Shown: positions 34,657-43,532 of the stretch, piece after piece | Layout: every line of letters begins with the position of its first letter | How positions within the stretch are numbered: the stretch's first letter is position 1 | Origin: Planctomycetota bacterium | GTDB lineage: Bacteria > Planctomycetota > Planctomycetia > Gemmatales > Gemmataceae | Length of the DNA stretch: 64,000 nt | Reading direction: 5' to 3' | Assembly: GCA_016191165.1 (NCBI GenBank) | Contig: JACPPF010000110.1 | Span: 1 to 64,000, forward strand | Position numbers and translations under genes: made by a program | The notes under the pieces: generated by a model | Seen by the model: only the letters and a program-made list of their open reading frames with translations | Database searches by the model: none | Told to the model about the DNA's origin: nothing

Positions 34657-35061
34657 TCATCGGCCTACCCGTCGCCCATGCTTCCACTGGAGCAAGCGAG
34701 CCGGAACCTCGCCTTCCGGGACATCCAGCATCGTTGCGGCCTTGTGGAAACCGGCGCCAAATGGCATCGGGCGTTCCCAGCTCGGCCTGGGTTCGGCTTG
34801 AAGGTCGCCGTCGCGCTTGTGGCGCAACAGCACGTCAAGATCCGAGCCGGCCTGCGCGCCGCCGCCCACATCGACTTCCAGGTTCGCGACCAGAAACAGG
34901 GCCATCAAGACGAGCGGCGGGATTGCCAAGATAGCGAGGAAACCCAGCGTCGCCGCCGACATTCGGAACTCCCGGGCCAGGAATGCGATTCCCGCCATCA
35001 CGGCGATCCCGGCCAACGCGAACAGGAAGAGCGGCAGGCCTGCGTTGCGTATGGCGGACAT
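34657..35061 (-). CDS. Small two-helix membrane protein, unknown
   Basis: 134 residues. Two hydrophobic segments at about 8-28 ('LPLFLFALAGIAVMAGIAFL') and 38-60 ('LGFLAILAIPPLVLMALFLV') precede an acidic-to-basic soluble tail with no recognised motif. CAGGAG lies nine bases before the ATG. It follows the NHL-repeat gene by 18 bases on the same strand and is probably co-transcribed. No function can be assigned. Confidence 0.6.
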   Translation of the reverse strand: MSAIRNAGLPLFLFALAGIAVMAGIAFLAREFRMSAATLGFLAILAIPPLVLMALFLVANLEVDVGGGAQAGSDLDVLLRHKRDGDLQAEPRPSWERPMPFGAGFHKAATMLDVPEGEVPARLLQWKHGRRVGR

Positions 35062-35079
35062 GTGGTTGCTCCTGTCGTT

Positions 35080-36084
35080 TCACGGCTGTGGTATCGCGAG
35101 CACCTGGATGCGCTGATTGCCCGCGTCGGCGACGTACAGGCGGTTCCTGCTGTCGAAGGCCATGCCGTGCGGATGAATGAACTGGCCTGGTTTTTTCCCT
35201 GCCTCGGCGATGCCGAAGAGGTACTTGCCCTGGGGGGTGAAGCATTGCACGCGGTCATTGAGGCTGGTGACCCAGACGCGGTCGTGTCGATCAATCGCGA
35301 CGCCGATCGGGCCGAAAGTGTTCTTGAGATTGCCGAACTGATAGCCGCCGAAGCCGCCCGGCTTGTCGCTCTTGTTTCCCCAGGCAGCGAGCGGCTTGCC
35401 GTCTTGCGTCAACATCTGCACGCGGCCATGGGCGCCCTCGGTGGTGAAGAATCGGCTTTTGCTGTCCATGGCCAGGAAATGCGGGCCGCCGAAGCGGGAG
35501 CCCCTGGGTTCGAGGCCGTCGAAATGGCCAGGCTTTTTGCCGTGTTCGCCCCATTTGGCGAGGAACTTACCATCGCGGGTGAATTTTTGGATGCGGTGGT
35601 TGCATTGATCGGCGACGAAGAGCGTGTTGCCCGGTGTCAAGACGATACCGCCGGGCTGATGAAACTCGCCGTCGCCCTTGCCTTTCTTGCCCCACTCGCG
35701 CAGCAGTTTTCCCTTTTCGTCAAAGACAGCGAGCTTGTGCTGGTTCATGAATGCGAGGTAGATGTGACCGGCGTCGTCGAGGGCGATGCCGCCGAGGATC
35801 GTCGATTTGCGCTTGGGGGCGTCCCAGGGGAGATCGAAACCGCCCAGGTATTCGCCGTCGGCGCTGAATTTTTGCACGCGGGCGTTGTTGAGATCGGTGA
35901 CGAAAACCTCGTCCTTCTTGTTGATGGCAATGCCGATCGGCGAATAGAATTCGCCCGGCTTGCTGCCTTTCTTGCCCCAGGAGAAGAGAAACTTGGGCGT
36001 CTTGATTTCATCGCCCGCACAGGCCGACGGCGCGACAACAGGGAAGACGGCCACGCAAGCCAGCAGGGAGAGGAAGCTTTTCAT
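35080..36084 (-). CDS. NHL-repeat beta-propeller protein, exported
   Basis: 334 residues. Signal peptide 'FLSLLACVAVFPVVAPSACA'. Six or so NHL blades, each with the pattern 'W G.kG..pGeF..P.Gia.d..g.vyVtD..N.RvQkF' (for example 'GIAINKKDEVFVTDLNNARV', 'GMAFDSRNRLYVADAGNQRI'). NHL propellers bind proteins or small ligands; here it would be periplasmic or surface-exposed. It sits between two tiny membrane-protein genes on the same strand. Confidence 0.88.
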   Translation of the reverse strand: MKSFLSLLACVAVFPVVAPSACAGDEIKTPKFLFSWGKKGSKPGEFYSPIGIAINKKDEVFVTDLNNARVQKFSADGEYLGGFDLPWDAPKRKSTILGGIALDDAGHIYLAFMNQHKLAVFDEKGKLLREWGKKGKGDGEFHQPGGIVLTPGNTLFVADQCNHRIQKFTRDGKFLAKWGEHGKKPGHFDGLEPRGSRFGGPHFLAMDSKSRFFTTEGAHGRVQMLTQDGKPLAAWGNKSDKPGGFGGYQFGNLKNTFGPIGVAIDRHDRVWVTSLNDRVQCFTPQGKYLFGIAEAGKKPGQFIHPHGMAFDSRNRLYVADAGNQRIQVLAIPQP

Positions 36085-36099
36085 GTAGCGCGTCCCCGT

Positions 36100-36252
36100 T
36101 CAACGCATCGCGTAGATCAGCCCAGCGATTAGACAGCCGATGGCGAGTAGCACCAAGACCGGCAGCACATACCTGTCGGCCGCATTGCTGGTCTTGGTTC
36201 GGCCCTCTCCGTACCACAGCGATGCGAAAAGGAGGTCGATGAGCCAGTACAT
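36100..36252 (-). CDS. 50-residue single-span membrane protein, unknown
   Basis: Starts 'MYWLIDLLFASLWYGEGRT' and has one strong hydrophobic segment 'VLPVLVLLAIGCLIAGLIYA' at the C-terminus. AGGAG precedes the ATG by six bases. The gene lies 15 bases upstream of the NHL gene, so it may be the first gene of a three-gene unit. Too short for a family call; a longer frame upstream lacks a ribosome-binding site. Confidence 0.55.
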   Translation of the reverse strand: MYWLIDLLFASLWYGEGRTKTSNAADRYVLPVLVLLAIGCLIAGLIYAMR

Positions 36253-36335
36253 GGAATGCTCCTGGAATGTCAGTGAAAGCGCGGTGTCGCATTCCAATTC
36301 TGGCACACGAAATCGGCCTGGGCAAGGACCAGGCA

Positions 36336-39300
36336 TTATTGCTTCCCCCGCTGCCGCAGCAAATAGGCCATCAGGTGATGGAAGTCCGCCTCGCCAATCT
36401 GCTCGGCGAAATTGCTTGGCATCGGTGACAGGGGACTCAGAGCGCGTTCGTCGATTTCCTTTTTGTCGATGCGCAGGTCCTTGCCAAGTGGGTCGGCGAG
36501 GATGACGATGTTGCCTTCTTCGCGCAAAAACAGACCGCTCTTGGTCTGGCCATTCTTGGTAGTGATGACGGTGGTGCGGAAAGCCTGGTCGACGTTGCGG
36601 CTGGGATCGACGATGTCTTCAAGGATGCGTTCGAGGCCGCGGATACCGATGCCGTCGAGCTGCGGGCCGATCTTCGCGCCTTGTCCCGCGACCTGATGGC
36701 AGGCGGCGCAATGCTTCTGAAAGACCTTTTGGCCCAGGTTCACGTCGGCCTTGAAGGATGCGAATGCGTCGCGCTTGACGGCGATGAGCTGCTGCGTTTT
36801 TTGATCGGCCGGAGGCAAGCCCTGGGTGAGCTTCTTGAGCCGATTCTTGACGTTGCCGATTTTGGCGCTGGCCAGGCGAACCTCGATGGTGCGGATTTGC
36901 AAAAGGTGGCGCGAGGCCTTGCCGGCTTCGATCGCTTGCAGCAAGCGAGCGCCGCCTTGCGGGCTGCCGGCCATGCCGAGGGCGATGGTCGTTTGCAATC
37001 GGGCCGGCGATTTCTCCAGCGCTTTCACGAGCGCATTGTGGGCGGCCGGATTATTGGTCGCGGCCAGGGCGTTGGCGACTTGCTCGCGGATCGTGATGGC
37101 TTCGCCTTCATTCAACAACAAGGGCTCAAGCGCCGGGATTGCCTTCTGGGCGTCGATCTGGATCAGCGAATTCACGCAAGTCTTGCGCAACGTCGCGGGC
37201 ACGATTGCGCTCCTGACAAGCGCCAGCAAATCCGGCTGAACCTTGGCTAGCCTGATCGCGCCGGCGAGTTCGGCGCCGACGGCCCAGGTGCCCGAATTCT
37301 CCGCCGCGAGAAAGCGAAAGACGACGGCCTCCAGTTCTTTGCGGTCGGCTTCCGCGAGTTGTACGCCGCGCTCCTGGTTGGCTTGAAGAATGGTCTTGAG
37401 CAGGACGCCCTGCGCGGCGGTGGAGTCGCCGAACTTTTTCACGGCGAACTGGATCGCCCACGGAACCGTACCGGGGCCGCCTTCACGGACGATGTAATGC
37501 ACGAAGGCACGGGTTCGCTCCGGACTTTCATCGAAGCGTTTCAGATACGATTGCAGAAAGGAAGCCGAGGGTTGATTGTGGACGCCGAGGCACACGTCGG
37601 CGAGCGCGCGATGATCCTGGTCGGAAAAAGCGCCAGGGGTGAACCGTCGCCAAATCGATTCGTCGCGAAGTTGATTCCGTAGGGCAAGGCGAACCGCGTA
37701 AATCAGGTGCTGATCGCCCGCGGGAATCTTGTGCCGCAGCGACAGAAGTGCGGGAATCTGAAGGATCTCCGGATGGGCCGCCATGGCCTCGACGGCGGCG
37801 CGTTGGACCAGGGCATCCTCATCGAGAAGGCCGATCTTGGCCATGGCGAGGTATTTGATCGACCAGGTTTTTTTCTCCGTCAGGATGCGCTGGGCATGAA
37901 CGCGCACTTCTTTCTCCTGCGCGGAAAGAGCTGACAAGAGCGTGATTTCATCGAGTTGGCCGAGCCTTTCCAGAATCCACAGGGCATGAGCCTTGGCATC
38001 GGCCTGACCTTTCTTGCCGATACCTTTGGCAAAGGGCCTCAACATCTCGACCGCTTCCCTGCCGCCGCGCTCCACAAGCTGATTGGCGGCGAGCAGGCGC
38101 ACCGTGATGTTGGGGCTGGCCAGACTGTGGACCAGCGTTTTCACGTCGGCCCTGGCGAGATTGGTGACGGGTTGCGGCCTTCCTCCCCCCGCTGATCCGG
38201 GAGGCTCGCCGGGCTTGCCGCGATAGACGATGCGCCAGATGCGGCCCTTGTCGCGGTCGCGGCCCGGGTGTTTTAGATCGACCTCGTAGTGCCCGATGAT
38301 GCGGTTGTAAAAGTCGGCGAAATACAGGCAGCCGTCCGGCCCGAGCTTGATATCGACGGGGCGGAACCACGGGTCGCTGCACGTCACGAAATCCTCCATG
38401 ATCGCCCGCGGGCTGGCGCCGGTCCATTCCAGCTTGTACGCATTGAGTCGATTGAGCACCACGTCGCCCAGGAAGAGTTTGCCATGATACTCTTTCGGAA
38501 ACTGGTCGGCCGCGTAGTAGCTTACGCCGCACAGGGCGGTGGAGTGATTTTTGAACGTGTTCATGTGCGGCGCAAAGCCGAGGCCGTCGTGGGGCCGAGA
38601 GAAGCTCTGGTACCACGCACCGCGTAGGAGCATGGTCAGAGGCAAGCTATGGCAATCCCCGGTGTAGATGTTGCCGAACGGGCCGATCGCCATGCCGAAC
38701 GGGTTGACCTGCCCGGTCGTGAACTTTTCGATGCGTGAGCCGTCTGGCTTGATGCGATAGGTGTTGCCGGAGGTCATGTCGATCGACGTCTTGCCGTCCC
38801 TGCTCTTGACGACAGAGTGATTGCGAAAGCCGTGGCAGGCGTAGATCCAGCCATCGAAGCCCCACTGGAACTCGCCGGTCATGCCGTGGGTGTCGTCATG
38901 GCCGAAGCCGCTGTAATAGATTTCGCATTGGTCGGCCTTGCCTTTCCCGGTGGTGTCGCGCAGATGAGAGATGGCGGGAATGCTGTAGACGAGGGCGCCT
39001 TTGCCATCGGTATCGGGCATGACGCCGATGGGGATGTTGAGCTTGCCGGCGAACGTGGTGATTTTGCGGGCACGTCCATCCGGCCCGAAGTCTTCGAGAA
39101 TCTTGACAGCATCGCGCCCCTTGCCCGGCGGCGCGGCGAAAGGGTACTCGATCGTCTCGGTGACCCACAGCCGCCCGGCCGCGTCGAAGGCGATGTTGAT
39201 CGGCTTGCGGATATCCGGATCGGCGGCGACGAGCTGAATCTCGAAGCCGGGCGGGACTTTCATCTTCTTGATCTGCTCCTCCGGCCGCAGCGGGTCGGTC

Positions 39301-39413
39301 GCCGCGACGTTCGGGTTCGGGGCCCACTTGGGTTTTTGCTTTTGCTGTGCGCCGAGTGGGACGGCGCCAATCAGAACGACAATCATCCCGGCAATCAAAT
39401 CACCAAGTCGCAT
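36336..39413 (-). CDS. PVC-type heme-binding dehydrogenase (propeller, HEAT repeats, cytochrome c)
   Basis: 1025 residues. Signal peptide 'LGDLIAGMIVVLIGAVPLGA'. The N-terminal propeller has 'VPPGFEIQLVAADPDIRKP' and 'AFDAAGRLWVTETIEYPF', the standard opening of this planctomycete family. A HEAT region follows ('LEPLLLNEGEAITIREQVAN'). The C-terminal mono-heme domain has 'FQKHCAACHQVAGQGAKIGP' near residue 900 and 'ILEDIVDPSRNVDQAFRTTV'. Probably a periplasmic sugar or alcohol dehydrogenase passing electrons through its own heme. ATG 39413 begins the signal peptide. It is of a different subgroup from the protein at 1553. A Gly/Pro-rich segment 'GKPGEPPGSAGGGRPQP' may be repeat-derived. Confidence 0.9.
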   Translation of the reverse strand: MRLGDLIAGMIVVLIGAVPLGAQQKQKPKWAPNPNVAATDPLRPEEQIKKMKVPPGFEIQLVAADPDIRKPINIAFDAAGRLWVTETIEYPFAAPPGKGRDAVKILEDFGPDGRARKITTFAGKLNIPIGVMPDTDGKGALVYSIPAISHLRDTTGKGKADQCEIYYSGFGHDDTHGMTGEFQWGFDGWIYACHGFRNHSVVKSRDGKTSIDMTSGNTYRIKPDGSRIEKFTTGQVNPFGMAIGPFGNIYTGDCHSLPLTMLLRGAWYQSFSRPHDGLGFAPHMNTFKNHSTALCGVSYYAADQFPKEYHGKLFLGDVVLNRLNAYKLEWTGASPRAIMEDFVTCSDPWFRPVDIKLGPDGCLYFADFYNRIIGHYEVDLKHPGRDRDKGRIWRIVYRGKPGEPPGSAGGGRPQPVTNLARADVKTLVHSLASPNITVRLLAANQLVERGGREAVEMLRPFAKGIGKKGQADAKAHALWILERLGQLDEITLLSALSAQEKEVRVHAQRILTEKKTWSIKYLAMAKIGLLDEDALVQRAAVEAMAAHPEILQIPALLSLRHKIPAGDQHLIYAVRLALRNQLRDESIWRRFTPGAFSDQDHRALADVCLGVHNQPSASFLQSYLKRFDESPERTRAFVHYIVREGGPGTVPWAIQFAVKKFGDSTAAQGVLLKTILQANQERGVQLAEADRKELEAVVFRFLAAENSGTWAVGAELAGAIRLAKVQPDLLALVRSAIVPATLRKTCVNSLIQIDAQKAIPALEPLLLNEGEAITIREQVANALAATNNPAAHNALVKALEKSPARLQTTIALGMAGSPQGGARLLQAIEAGKASRHLLQIRTIEVRLASAKIGNVKNRLKKLTQGLPPADQKTQQLIAVKRDAFASFKADVNLGQKVFQKHCAACHQVAGQGAKIGPQLDGIGIRGLERILEDIVDPSRNVDQAFRTTVITTKNGQTKSGLFLREEGNIVILADPLGKDLRIDKKEIDERALSPLSPMPSNFAEQIGEADFHHLMAYLLRQRGKQ
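38170..38213. repeat. Possible degenerate repeat in frame in the heme dehydrogenase gene
   Basis: GGTTGCGGCCTTCCTCCCCC and GCTGATCCGGGAGGCTCGCC, read as 'GEPPGSAGGGRPQP' between the propeller and HEAT regions. The arms pair poorly, so this is tentative. Confidence 0.35.
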
Positions 39414-39567
39414 GATGCACCTTTCAATGGTCGCTCGTCGTTGAGCGAAAGGTGAGAACTGAAACGGGCAGGGCTTTTTGCCTCCACGCATGTTCTATTC
39501 AAAGACGGCGCCGCCGCTTCGCGGAAATGGCTGGCAGGCGTTGCAAAACGCGTAGGGCTGGTGTCAA

Positions 39568-40749
39568 TCACGTCGTGTAATCCGCGTTCAACCGGACATA
39601 GTCATACGTCAAGTCGCACGTGTAAAACGTACAGCGCCCGGAGCCGAGTGTGAAAAGCAACCGCATCGTCAACTCGCGATTCGCTTTCATGTAGCCCGAC
39701 ACCGCGGCGGCGTCGAATGGGAGCGGCGTGCCCTTGTCATATAAAAGGAAATCGCCCAGCCACAACGATAACTGCTGTTCCTCAAACGGAACGCCCGCGT
39801 AGCCGGCGGCGGAAACGAAACGGCCCCAGTTCGGGTCGGCGCCGAAAAACGCGGTCTTGACCAGCGCGCTTTCCGCAATGGTCTTGGCAATCTTGTGAGC
39901 GTCGGCATCGGTGCGCGTGCCTTCGATCAGAATCGTCACCAGATGGCTCGCGCCTTCGGCGTCGGACGCCATGTCGCGCGCCAGCTCGGCGCAGACCTCG
40001 ATGGCCGCTTCGCGAAACTGGGCCAGCGCGGCGCCTTTCAACTTCGGCCCGGCGCCATTGGCAAGAAAGATGAGCGAATCGTTGGTGCTGGTGTGGCCTT
40101 CGACGCTGATGCAATTGAACGAATGGTCCGCCGCCACGGGCGCCAGCGCGGCGAGGTCGGCGACATCGATCGGCGCGTCAGTCAGGACGAACGCCAGCAT
40201 CGTCGCCATGTTCGGCCCGATCATAGCGGCGCCCTTGGCAAACCCGGTCACGCGATATTCGTTTAGCGCTCGCGTGCAGGTTTTCGTTCGCGTATCGGTG
40301 GTCAAGATCGCCCGGGCCGCCCGTTCCAGTGCCCCGGCGTCCCCTCCGAGATCCGCAGCGGCGAGAGGAATTCCCGCTTCCATCACCGCCATCGGCAACA
40401 ATCGCCCGATGACGCCCGTGGAGCAGACCAGCATCTGCCTGGCGTCCACCCCAACCGCTTTCGCAGCCAGGGCCGCCATCCGGCGCGCGTCGTCAAGCCC
40501 CTGCTCACCGGTGCAGGCATTGGCATTGCCAGAGCAGATGACAATGCCGCGTGTGTCGCTCGATGGCAAGCGTTCGCGGCAGATATGGACCGGCGCGGCA
40601 CAGACGCGATTTTGCGTGAAGACCCCGGCCGCGGCAGCGGGTACATCGCTGACAATGAGCGCAAGATCAAGCCGGCCCGGTTCGGACGCGCGCAGGCCCG
40701 AATGGACGCCGGCGAAGCGGTAACCGGTCGCGTTTTCCGTTGAGTTCAT
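39568..40749 (-). CDS. argJ: Glutamate N-acetyltransferase / amino-acid acetyltransferase
   Basis: 393 residues. ArgJ transfers acetyl from N-acetylornithine to glutamate in cyclic arginine synthesis and, if bifunctional, also uses acetyl-CoA. The autocleavage site 'KGAAMIGPNMATMLAF' with nucleophile Thr in 'ATML' is present, with 'NANACTGEQGLDDARRMA' upstream and 'VEGHTSTNDSLIFLANG' downstream. The C-terminus 'YTCDLTYDYVRLNADYTT' is full length. A TATAAT lies six bases before the ATG, suggesting a leaderless transcript. Other arg genes are absent from the window. Confidence 0.95.
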   Translation of the reverse strand: MNSTENATGYRFAGVHSGLRASEPGRLDLALIVSDVPAAAAGVFTQNRVCAAPVHICRERLPSSDTRGIVICSGNANACTGEQGLDDARRMAALAAKAVGVDARQMLVCSTGVIGRLLPMAVMEAGIPLAAADLGGDAGALERAARAILTTDTRTKTCTRALNEYRVTGFAKGAAMIGPNMATMLAFVLTDAPIDVADLAALAPVAADHSFNCISVEGHTSTNDSLIFLANGAGPKLKGAALAQFREAAIEVCAELARDMASDAEGASHLVTILIEGTRTDADAHKIAKTIAESALVKTAFFGADPNWGRFVSAAGYAGVPFEEQQLSLWLGDFLLYDKGTPLPFDAAAVSGYMKANRELTMRLLFTLGSGRCTFYTCDLTYDYVRLNADYTT

Positions 40750-40755
40750 TGGGGC

Positions 40756-40761
40756 ATTATA
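40756..40761 (-). promoter_or_regulatory. TATAAT box just before argJ
   Basis: On the minus strand TATAAT ends six bases before the argJ ATG, so transcription would start at or next to the start codon. A weak TTCGCC lies 16 bases upstream. It sits in the 18-base gap after the preceding gene. Confidence 0.45.
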
Positions 40762-40767
40762 TCGGCG

Positions 40768-41271
40768 TCACGGTCCAGGCGAAGGCACAAGGCAGCCAAG
40801 GGCCCACCGCGATACCTTTCCGTCGGAATCCTCGGCGAGAAAAACGTATCGCTCGCCACGCTCCCGGACCAGGTGAAACACGACCGTTTTCGTTTTCCAT
40901 CCTGACTGGACCGTCAAACGGTCGCCGGGCTCGGCCTGGCTAAGGATGTGCCAGCGCTCGCGGTTCTCGCCCGTGGCCCGCTGTGCTTCCCATTTGGCGC
41001 GGGCCCGGCCGTTCAAGACCTCGAGACTATCGTTGTCCGGCAAAGTCCGCTTTCGATTGAGCGCCGCGCGGACGCCCTCAACGCCCAGTTCGGGAAGCAC
41101 CTCTCCGATCTTCTCCAGATCCTTTTCCTCCAGCAAAAACTCCTTCTTGCTTTTTAGACTGATCCCATCGTATTTTACAGTCGGACCGTTTCGCGCCACG
41201 GAAAGGATCATGAGACAATCGAGCGATGAGCTGGGGTCAAAAATACAAATATCACCCGCCTTGAATTTCAC
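40768..41271 (-). CDS. Hypothetical 167-residue protein
   Basis: Begins 'MKFKAGDICIFDPSSSLDCL', with a beta-rich start that resembles small SH3-like or KOW-type folds, then a charged helical middle ('KKEFLLEEKDLEKIGEVLPE') and a second beta segment 'WKTKTVVFHLVRERGERYVF'. No signal peptide or membrane segment. It ends 18 bases before argJ on the same strand. I do not recognise the family. Confidence 0.6.
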   Translation of the reverse strand: MKFKAGDICIFDPSSSLDCLMILSVARNGPTVKYDGISLKSKKEFLLEEKDLEKIGEVLPELGVEGVRAALNRKRTLPDNDSLEVLNGRARAKWEAQRATGENRERWHILSQAEPGDRLTVQSGWKTKTVVFHLVRERGERYVFLAEDSDGKVSRWALGCLVPSPGP

Positions 41272-41305
41272 GGCAGCAAACCCTCCGTATCACGCCTGAC
41301 ATTCC

Positions 41306-41749
41306 TCAGATCGGCACCTCGTGATAATCAAGCGCCCATTCCTTCATGAACCGCACCCGTGTCGGCCTGACACGGTAGACGATCAGCATCGGATTGTCGA
41401 TGCTGCCCAGATATTGCCGCAGGAGCGGGTTCGCGTCCCAGATTTCTTGCAAGAGCGGCCGTTCCGTGACGATCTCCGCCACGCCCGTGATGCGCACCTG
41501 GTCGTGATGATCGTCGAGGTAGCATAGCTCGACTCGGGGATTGGCGGCAATCTCCTGCGTCTTATGATAGGAACGCAGGTTGGCAACGTAGACCGTGAAT
41601 CCATCGGTCCGCACGGGAGAGACTGGGCGCACACGCGGCTGATCGCCGTCGATCGATGCCAGATAGGGGAAGCGGTCCGCCTTGACAACGCCCTGAGCCA
41701 GTTCAAGCACCCGGGCAGGATCGAGCGGCGCGGGAATTGGTTGCGCCAT
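41306..41749 (-). CDS. Pyridoxamine 5'-phosphate oxidase-like flavin protein
   Basis: 147 residues with a split-barrel FMN-binding fold: 'FPYLASIDGDQPRVRPVSPV', 'DGFTVYVANLRSYHKTQEIA' and 'NPRVELCYLDDHHDQVRITG'. Members bind FMN or F420 and reduce small substrates; this one is too short and lacks the residues for a true PdxH. It probably follows the 323-residue lipoprotein gene in one unit (19-base gap). Confidence 0.85.
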   Translation of the reverse strand: MAQPIPAPLDPARVLELAQGVVKADRFPYLASIDGDQPRVRPVSPVRTDGFTVYVANLRSYHKTQEIAANPRVELCYLDDHHDQVRITGVAEIVTERPLLQEIWDANPLLRQYLGSIDNPMLIVYRVRPTRVRFMKEWALDYHEVPI

Positions 41750-41768
41750 GATAAACCTCCATAACAGA

Positions 41769-42740
41769 TCACAGGCGATCCGGACACAAACGCCGCGCCG
41801 TGCGGCGTTTCCACCAGAACACGATATAACGCGTCAGAAACATGAGCACCACCGGCGTCGCAAACCAGGCGGCAATGATGCCGAGCGTGGTCGTCTGCAA
41901 ACCGCTCATCCATTTGCGCAACGGATACAGCACGGCTCGAATCAGCACCCGGTCGGTCAGGAAATCGGTCAGTTCCTTGTGCGTCATCAAATCATCCCCG
42001 TCCTTGGTCGCCTCGGCCTTCATCTCGTCCAGGAAATCGGGAATGCCATACTCTTTCATCTTGGCGTGGAGTTTGCGATTGAGCAAGTATTTGAGCAACG
42101 GCGGCAAAGTCCAGTCGATGACCGTTTCGCCCACCCCGCCTTTCAAATCGGGATTCTCCTCGAACAGTTTCTCCTTGGCCTTGGCCGTGAGCTTCTCCGC
42201 GGCCTCGGCCTTGAGGCGATCGATTCGCTCGCACAGGCGCGTGATGTTGACGGAGTGTTTCTTGCCGTGCACCTCCTCCCATTCTTCAGGCCCGGCAACC
42301 TCTCGTTCGAGCATCCTGTCCGCGGCCACCAGCACGTCCGCACATTCCTCCGCGACCTTCGGCAGCACCTCGCGGCCAATCACGCTGCGGCGCAGCGCCA
42401 CCTCGCCGGAGCGGTAGACTCCCTCGAAAAAGCCGATCACGCCAAACAGAATTGGCATCGCGATCAGGTTGAGCGTGATGATAAGGCATTGCAGCCAAAA
42501 CCGCACGCGCGGCCATGGCAGGCGATAGGCGCCCCAGCGGCGCAGAAGGAAAGTGAACAGAATGCCGATCATCAGCCCAAGGGCAGCGCCGAGGAGCGTC
42601 CAGAGCCCAAGCCGCCAGATGACGCTCCACCAGGGGAATTCATTCCAGACGACGCGGACGACGCCCCATTCGTCCTCGGGCAACCGGCAGCCGGCGAGGG
42701 CGAGGAGCATCAGCCCAACAAGTAGCGGGTGGTGGCGCAT
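41769..42740 (-). CDS. Membrane lipoprotein of unknown function
   Basis: 323 residues. A lipobox 'LLALAGC' ends a short signal peptide. Two hydrophobic segments follow ('WRLGLWTLLGAALGLMIGIL', 'LQCLIITLNLIAMPILFGVI'), then a charged helical domain of about 150 residues ('ECADVLVAADRMLEREVAG', 'LCERIDRLKAEAAEKLTAKA'), and a final membrane segment 'TLGIIAAWFATPVVLMFLT'. Lipid anchor plus several membrane spans is odd, so the lipobox may be fortuitous. No family recognised. Confidence 0.6.
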   Translation of the reverse strand: MRHHPLLVGLMLLALAGCRLPEDEWGVVRVVWNEFPWWSVIWRLGLWTLLGAALGLMIGILFTFLLRRWGAYRLPWPRVRFWLQCLIITLNLIAMPILFGVIGFFEGVYRSGEVALRRSVIGREVLPKVAEECADVLVAADRMLEREVAGPEEWEEVHGKKHSVNITRLCERIDRLKAEAAEKLTAKAKEKLFEENPDLKGGVGETVIDWTLPPLLKYLLNRKLHAKMKEYGIPDFLDEMKAEATKDGDDLMTHKELTDFLTDRVLIRAVLYPLRKWMSGLQTTTLGIIAAWFATPVVLMFLTRYIVFWWKRRTARRLCPDRL

Positions 42741-42787
42741 CGAGACATTATTCTGTTGGTACCGGCCGCCTGTCCACGACCTTGGGA

Positions 42788-43138
42788 TCAAACGAACGGC
42801 AAATGCTCAACGATATTTTCCCAATCTTCTGGCTCGCTTGCCTTGGCGATCAACTCCAGGTCTTTTACATATTTTCCAATGACAACGTCGAGTTGGCGAC
42901 CGTGGAGCAGACCTGAAAACCGCTTACCCTGCCGCTGCCGTTCCTCCGCCAGGACCTTAAAATTAACGTCGTGCGTCACGACGATTCGGCCAAGTTTAGT
43001 CGCACGCTCGAGCAGTTCTTCATCAGTAAGCTCGCCGGCATCATCGTCCTGTGCTCGCAGGACATCCACGCCTCGCCGGCGGAGTTGATCATGAATGGCC
43101 TTGTCGACATGAACGTCGAAATAAAACGAAGCCGCCAT
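42788..43138 (-). CDS. DUF5615 PIN-like toxin-type protein
   Basis: 116 residues. 'SFYFDVHVDKAIHDQLRRRG' gives the first acidic position, 'DDAGELTDEELLERATKLGR' the second, and 'IVVTHDVNFKVLAEE' the terminal Asp motif of DUF5615, a PIN-like nuclease fold found as the toxin half of pairs with DUF433. The gene follows the DUF433 gene by 41 bases on the same strand. An upstream in-frame start at 43252 would overlap DUF433 and is less likely. Confidence 0.8.
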   Translation of the reverse strand: MAASFYFDVHVDKAIHDQLRRRGVDVLRAQDDDAGELTDEELLERATKLGRIVVTHDVNFKVLAEERQRQGKRFSGLLHGRQLDVVIGKYVKDLELIAKASEPEDWENIVEHLPFV

Positions 43139-43179
43139 GCGCTTCTCCAGCCGACGAATCAAGAAGACTGGATAACTTT

Positions 43180-43503
43180 TTATTTCGGCGCCAACAAGCC
43201 CTGAGCTCGCATCCGCAGCAGAAACGGCGATGGCGGCGTTTTCTTTCGCCATTCGTCAATCAGTTTTGACTCTTCCTGAATCTCGTTTTCAATTTCCTTC
43301 TGGTGATCGAAATAGTACGCCATCGCGGAATGCACTTCGGCGGGTTTCAGGTGGGGGTAATGAAGGCAAATCTCGTCCGCCGACCAACCGTGATTCAAGT
43401 AATCGATCACGATCTGGGCGACCCGAATCCGCGGCAAGCGTTCGAGCCGCGCCGGGCCATCGTCGGTCTTCACGATATGGGGATAGCTAACCGCCGTTGC
43501 CAT
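43180..43503 (-). CDS. DUF433 antitoxin-type protein
   Basis: 107 residues. The core 'RLPRIRVAQIVIDYLNHGWS' followed by 'ADEICLHYPHLKPAEVHSAM' is the helix-turn-helix of DUF433 antitoxins. It should bind DNA and neutralise the DUF5615 protein encoded just downstream. ATG 43503 was chosen because it starts the conserved part. The C-terminal helix 'QKEIENEIQEESKLIDEWRK' is likely the toxin-binding part. Confidence 0.8.
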   Translation of the reverse strand: MATAVSYPHIVKTDDGPARLERLPRIRVAQIVIDYLNHGWSADEICLHYPHLKPAEVHSAMAYYFDHQKEIENEIQEESKLIDEWRKKTPPSPFLLRMRAQGLLAPK

Positions 43504-43532
43504 GAGAATCTCCGGAAAAGTGCCTTGGGCTA

